A stretch of 36,870 nt of DNA from Blastopirellula sp. (GTDB taxonomy: Bacteria > Planctomycetota > Planctomycetia > Pirellulales > Pirellulaceae): NCBI GenBank assembly GCA_002733575.1, contig NVWB01000174.1:1-36870 (forward strand), in the 5' to 3' direction. A program made the position numbers and the translations under genes. The notes below the pieces were generated by a model that had not been told where the DNA came from, searched no databases, and saw only the letters and a program-made list of their open reading frames with translations. This document shows, one piece after another, positions 35,621 through 36,870 of this stretch. The first letter of the stretch is position 1; each line of letters opens with the position of its first letter.

Positions 35621-36697
35621 ATGCGCATCGCTAAAGTTATATCGGCAGAAGATTTTAAGCTGATCGACAGTTTTGATGAAGTTAAAAAAACATTACTAGA
35701 CGATACTCAATTTTCAGATCGTCTTGATAAACCGCTCGCTTATTGGGCATTACCGAATGACCGCCGGTTGCCGTTGGCATTTCTCGGTCGTTCGATTGGC
35801 GATTTGCTCAAGACCCCGTTTGACGAGCTTTCAGCAACCCCAGGCATTGGTTCAAAGAAAATCAGTTCTCTTGTTCGATTGTTGAATCGCGCAATACAGA
35901 ACGAAGAATCGAATGTGCCTTATGGCGTGACCGAAGATACACAACCAGAGCGTGCCGGTATTCTTACTGAGTTGCCGCTCACTGAAGATGGCAAGTTTGA
36001 TCACACACTGGTATCTGAAGTGATGTGGACTCGCTGGCAAGAGACCGTGAGTCGTCATGACCTGGGTCATGAAAAGCTAGGCCGCTTGGCACCTTCGCTG
36101 GAAGATCTGCCAACGGTCATCTGGAGTGCTCCACTCGCTTTTTATCTAGATTACACGGTTTCCGAAATCCGTAGTTTAAAGACGCATGGCGAAAAACGTG
36201 TCAGCGTTGTGCTAGAAGTTTTCTTCCGCATTCATCAAATGTTGGACCTTGCTCAAACACAACCCCATTTGACCATCGAATTGCGACCAGCGCTTGCACC
36301 TAAGCTCGAATCTTGGATTACCGAGAAACTACTCTCAGAAAGTTTTCCGAGTGACGACGAAGTACGTGAAAAATTAACCTTGCCACTTTTGAGTCAAATC
36401 AAAACGGATGTCGGCGAAACGGTATACGAACTGTGTGCTGGTCGGCTGGGTATTAACGGAGAGCCTCAAAGTGTTCGTGTGCAATCGGCTGACATGAATG
36501 TGACTCGGGCTCGTGTCTATCAACTGTTAGAAGATTGCACCAAAGTGTTGCAAGTACGATGGCCTGAAGGATCAAGACTGCTTCAGATTTTGGCTAAAAA
36601 GCATGCTGAAGATAATGTCAACTCCAAGTTGTTTACTTCAACCATTGACTTGTTCTTCCCAGCCAAAGGCACACTCAACCCAGAAGAAGCCAACTAG
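35621..36697 (+). CDS. Protein with RNA polymerase alpha-CTD-like and sigma region 4-like domains
   Basis: The 358-residue cytoplasmic protein starts at ATG 35621, 8 bases after GAGGAG; a GTG at 35612 overlaps the SD region and is less likely. Residues about 48-90 (RSIGDLLKTPFDELSATPG, IGSKKISSLVRLL) follow the alpha-CTD pattern IGDL..T..ELL.TPNLGKKSL.EI. A second HhH-like unit lies at about 172-206 (DYTVSEIRSLKTHGEKRV). The C-terminal DMNVTRARVYQLLED (291-305) resembles the recognition helix of sigma region 4 ([10 protein letters not shown] in this window's RpoD). It may be a DNA- or polymerase-binding regulator. No catalytic motif is seen. It ends at a strong terminator, so it is a single-gene unit. 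Confidence 0.6.
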   Translation: MRIAKVISAEDFKLIDSFDEVKKTLLDDTQFSDRLDKPLAYWALPNDRRLPLAFLGRSIGDLLKTPFDELSATPGIGSKKISSLVRLLNRAIQNEESNVPYGVTEDTQPERAGILTELPLTEDGKFDHTLVSEVMWTRWQETVSRHDLGHEKLGRLAPSLEDLPTVIWSAPLAFYLDYTVSEIRSLKTHGEKRVSVVLEVFFRIHQMLDLAQTQPHLTIELRPALAPKLESWITEKLLSESFPSDDEVREKLTLPLLSQIKTDVGETVYELCAGRLGINGEPQSVRVQSADMNVTRARVYQLLEDCTKVLQVRWPEGSRLLQILAKKHAEDNVNSKLFTSTIDLFFPAKGTLNPEEAN

Positions 36698-36728
36698 GCC
36701 GCGTGGTTGATCGCCAGAATAACTCATT

Positions 36729-36767
36729 AAAAAGACCCTGTAATAGCAATTATTACAGGGTCTTTTT
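36729..36767. terminator. Strong bidirectional intrinsic terminator
   Basis: A perfect 17-bp stem (arms 36729-36745 and 36751-36767, with GACCCTGTAATA in the left arm) has a 5-base loop GCAAT. It is flanked by A residues on the left and T residues on the right, so it can stop transcription from both sides. It closes the gene ending at 36697. Confidence 0.9.
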
Positions 36768-36870
36768 TAATACTTCTCGCTGAAGTCCACCGAAGAGTGC
36801 TTGCTACGGATGCTGAAACCCTATAGATACCGTGTCACCTTGTTATTCTGTTTCGAGCCCGGTCATTGAT

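Noticed and set aside
36770..36870. Start or end of a further gene at the right edge
   Set aside because: Stops interrupt the frames I checked, and no conserved motif is visible in the short remainder.

Overview
The window looks like the origin region of a chromosome from a member of the Planctomycetota, probably a Pirellulaceae-like lineage. This is inferred from gene content, not from a database search. The supporting signs are: the order dnaA, dnaN, DUF721/dciA, gyrB; an ECF sigma factor immediately upstream of a membrane-anchored Ser/Thr kinase; DUF1080 proteins; leucine-rich-repeat proteins; a membrane protein with an N-terminal NPYRSP motif and a zinc ribbon; and widely spaced genes separated by dispersed palindromic repeats.

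Layout. Bases 2-112 are the tail of a cysteine desulfurase. Bases 236-6143 are the replication block: a divergent dnaA, a likely oriC, dnaN, dciA and gyrB. Bases 6323-12188 hold small accessory genes: a SpoIIAA-like protein, a membrane protein, a YdjM-like hydrolase overlapping an ADP-ribose/CDP-alcohol diphosphatase-like phosphoesterase, a frameshifted unknown gene, a GNAT acetyltransferase, a SIMPL protein, a hypoxanthine-DNA glycosylase and an AT-rich orphan. Bases 12306-16222 hold a minus-strand GH105-like enzyme with a methyltransferase, then an SDR oxidoreductase. A 1.4 kb non-coding stretch with several hairpins precedes the primary sigma factor (17645-19225), which ends at a clear terminator. 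Bases 19340-22704 hold a zinc-ribbon membrane protein, an orphan, an LRR protein and a secreted alpha/beta hydrolase. Bases 22922-25301 are a minus-strand modABC molybdate transporter. Bases 25489-27753 are an ECF sigma factor and a Ser/Thr kinase whose frame is broken at the kinase hinge. Then come an LRR lipoprotein, a membrane protein, a shikimate dehydrogenase homologue lacking the usual serine pair, a large DUF1080/DUF2961-like secreted protein, and a flavin monooxygenase. The last gene (35621-36697) encodes a protein with an RNA polymerase alpha-CTD-like domain and a sigma region 4-like helix-turn-helix, behind 638 bases of palindrome-rich non-coding DNA.

Functional links. The replication genes supply initiator, clamp, helicase loader and gyrase. 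The ECF/kinase pair is a signal-transduction module. modABC imports molybdate. No tRNA, rRNA, CRISPR array, transposase or prophage gene was seen. The strongest candidates for something new are the alpha-CTD/sigma-4-like protein with its nested palindromes, the two alternative hairpins in the rpoD leader, a MITE-like repeat present in two rearranged forms, and DnaA with altered Walker B and DNA-contact residues.
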